Part shown: positions 11,927 to 13,442 of the stretch, piece after piece
Numbering within the stretch: the first letter of the stretch is position 1
How the letters are laid out: every line of letters starts with the position of its first letter
Assembly (NCBI GenBank): GCA_023405565.1
Contig: JAEXXW010000258.1
Location: 1-13,442, forward strand
DNA from: Pseudomonadota bacterium
GTDB lineage: Bacteria; Pseudomonadota; Alphaproteobacteria; Rhizobiales; Xanthobacteraceae
DNA: 13,442 bases
Direction: 5' to 3'
Translations under genes and position numbers: made by a program
Notes under the pieces: generated by a model
Databases searched by the model: none
What the model was told of the DNA's origin: nothing
What the model saw: only the letters and a program-made list of their open reading frames with translations

Positions 11927-13442
11927 ATGACGTCTGGAACGCACCAAAGTGAGCCTGGCGTTTTTTCACTCCTTGATGTCGCAGCTTACCTGACCGATGC
12001 GGCGCAACGCTCGATCCTTTTCCTGGATGTGATGCGCGAGAGGGGCAACGCCTATCGCGAGCACGCAGCGGAAACGGCACCGCACGTCCTCAATTTTGAA
12101 TGTGAACTCCTGATGGATGGCCGTACGCTGGAGCGGCCCGTCAATTATGCCCTCGTGCGCATCGTGGCACCGGAGGGGATCGACATTGATCCACGCGCCA
12201 GGCCATTTGTGGTAGTGGACCCACGAGCGGGCCATGGGCCCGGGATTGGTGGGTTCAAAGCCGATAGCGAGATCGGGGCGGCGCTTCGTGCTGGTCATCC
12301 CTGTTATTTTGTCGGCTTCCTGCCCGATCCCGTGCCCGGTCAAACCATCGAGGATGTTGCCCGGGCGGAAGCTGTCTTCCTTGAACGGGTGATCAGCCGA
12401 CATCCCGCGGCTGATGGTAAACCCTGTGTGATCGGAAATTGCCAGGCTGGCTGGGCCGTCATGATGCTCGCGGCTATAAGACCGGAGCTGTTCGGTCCCA
12501 TCATTGTTGCCGGCTCGCCACTGTCATATTGGGGTGGCGTGCACGGCAAATATCCGATGCGGTATACCGGCGGATTGCTGGGCGGCAGTTGGCTCACGGC
12601 GCTCGTTAGCGACCTGGGCTGCGGCAAATTCGATGGTGCTTACCTGGTTCAGAATTTTGAGAACCAGAATCCATCCAACACCTACTGGGGCAAACAGTAT
12701 AATCTGTACTCCAAGATCGACACAGAAGCTGAGCGGTATCTCGGCTTTGAACGATGGTGGGGTGGTCACGTCAATCTCAACGCCGACGAGATTCAGTTCA
12801 TTGTCGACGAACTTTTCATTGGGAACAAACTTTCAGCCGGTCAGATCAAAACGTCTGATGGCGTGGCCGTCGACCTTCGCAGCATTCGCTCACCGATCGT
12901 GGTGTTCTGCTCCAAAGGCGACAACATCACCCCGCCTCAACAGGCCCTCGGCTGGATTCTCGATCTCTATGAGAGCGTCGACGATATTCGTCGCTACGGC
13001 CAGACGATTGTCTATTCGGTTCATGAAAGCGTCGGCCATCTTGGTATCTTTGTCGCGTCGAATGTTGCGCGTAAGGAATACCGGGAGCTTTCCGACAATA
13101 TCGAGCTGATCGATACGTTGCCGCCGGGGCTGTACGAGGCGACCTTCGAGCGGCGGGGACCTCATGAGACCAACGCGGATTTGATCTCCGGTGATTGGGT
13201 GATGCGATGCGAAGCGCGGACCCTCGATGATATCCGGGCGCTCGGTGGAAATACCGACGAGGACGAAAGGCGGTTTGAAGCTGCAGCGCGCGTCTCGGAA
13301 GTCAATCTCGCGCTCTATCGTACCTGGTGGCAACCCTGGATACGTGCACTCGCCAACCCGATGATGGCGGAATGGTCGCGGCAAAGCCATCCGTTGAGAC
13401 TTCAATATGAAATATTCTCGAATGCGAATCCGTTCATGGCGC
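11927..13442 (+). CDS. DUF3141 domain-containing alpha/beta-hydrolase, PhaC-like; 3' end beyond window
   Basis: A cytosolic alpha/beta-hydrolase-fold protein of the DUF3141 family, related to poly(3-hydroxyalkanoate) synthase. 505 residues are present and the frame is still open at the window edge; relatives are longer. The ATG at 11927 has AAGAG 6 nt upstream (GGAGGGG at 11908-11914 is 12 nt away). The N-terminal helices (SLLDVAAYLTDAAQRSILFL) resemble the PhaC N-terminus. The hydrolase core starts near 72: FVVVDPRAGHGPGIGGF (94-110), the nucleophile elbow GNCQAG with C172, SKGDNITPP with D332, and ESVGHLGIF with H371. This reproduces the Cys-Asp-His order of PHA synthases, with Ala in place of the first Gly after Cys-x. 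The substrate is unknown; acyl-CoA or polyester chemistry is possible. A shared motif copy lies upstream. Confidence 0.88.
   Translation, partial: MTSGTHQSEPGVFSLLDVAAYLTDAAQRSILFLDVMRERGNAYREHAAETAPHVLNFECELLMDGRTLERPVNYALVRIVAPEGIDIDPRARPFVVVDPRAGHGPGIGGFKADSEIGAALRAGHPCYFVGFLPDPVPGQTIEDVARAEAVFLERVISRHPAADGKPCVIGNCQAGWAVMMLAAIRPELFGPIIVAGSPLSYWGGVHGKYPMRYTGGLLGGSWLTALVSDLGCGKFDGAYLVQNFENQNPSNTYWGKQYNLYSKIDTEAERYLGFERWWGGHVNLNADEIQFIVDELFIGNKLSAGQIKTSDGVAVDLRSIRSPIVVFCSKGDNITPPQQALGWILDLYESVDDIRRYGQTIVYSVHESVGHLGIFVASNVARKEYRELSDNIELIDTLPPGLYEATFERRGPHETNADLISGDWVMRCEARTLDDIRALGGNTDEDERRFEAAARVSEVNLALYRTWWQPWIRALANPMMAEWSRQSHPLRLQYEIFSNANPFMA

Noticed and set aside
12504..13405. Open frames on both strands inside the last gene (12504-13109 plus, 12890-13405 minus)
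   Set aside because: The uninterrupted DUF3141 frame with its triad covers this stretch.

Overview
The window looks like a chromosomal segment of an alphaproteobacterium of the order Hyphomicrobiales, most likely the Bradyrhizobium/Afipia/Rhodopseudomonas group (Nitrobacteraceae). This rests on moderately high GC, FixJ-type response regulators, a histidine kinase with an ABC-substrate-binding-protein-like sensor region, and the DUF3300, DUF2950 and DUF3141 genes. I see no IS element, tRNA, rRNA, CRISPR array or phage gene. The family calls come from reading the translations, not from searches.

Layout: (1) 1-773, 3' part of a MurR/RpiR-type regulator with a SIS domain, cut by the window edge. 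(2) 774-1182, a gene-free region with a shared motif copy and inverted repeats. (3) 1183-3956, a probable operon: exported DUF3300 protein, exported DUF2950 protein and a single-domain response regulator (RR1). (4) 3953-5815 minus, a hybrid-looking sensor kinase with a periplasmic ABC_sub_bind-like region, convergent with RR1 and sharing a CTAG stop with it. (5) 6161-6841, a FixJ/LuxR-type response regulator (RR2), divergent from the kinase. (6) 6972-8648, a two-gene unit of a small multi-pass membrane protein and an HlyD-family adaptor. (7) 8724-8948 minus, a one-helix small membrane protein. (8) 9181-9395, a small secreted protein that is frameshifted in this sequence. (9) 9529-10059 minus, a GNAT acetyltransferase, and 10058-11779 plus, a SulP anion transporter with STAS domain; their divergent start codons share the bases of one CATG. 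(10) 11927 to the window end, a DUF3141 alpha/beta-hydrolase with a PhaC-like Cys-Asp-His arrangement, cut by the window edge.

How it may work together: the kinase, RR1 and RR2 form one signalling locus (one sensor, one stand-alone receiver, one DNA-binding output). An 18-bp motif, ACTACACCTANGKAYAMT, occurs three times (1043, 9092, 11808). Every copy is intergenic, on the plus strand, and 71-122 bp upstream of a plus-strand start codon: the DUF3300 operon, the small secreted gene and the DUF3141 gene. The simplest reading is a common transcription factor, with RR2 as the obvious local candidate. That would make the window a small envelope/stress regulon built around its own phosphorelay. The link between RR2 and the motif is inference.
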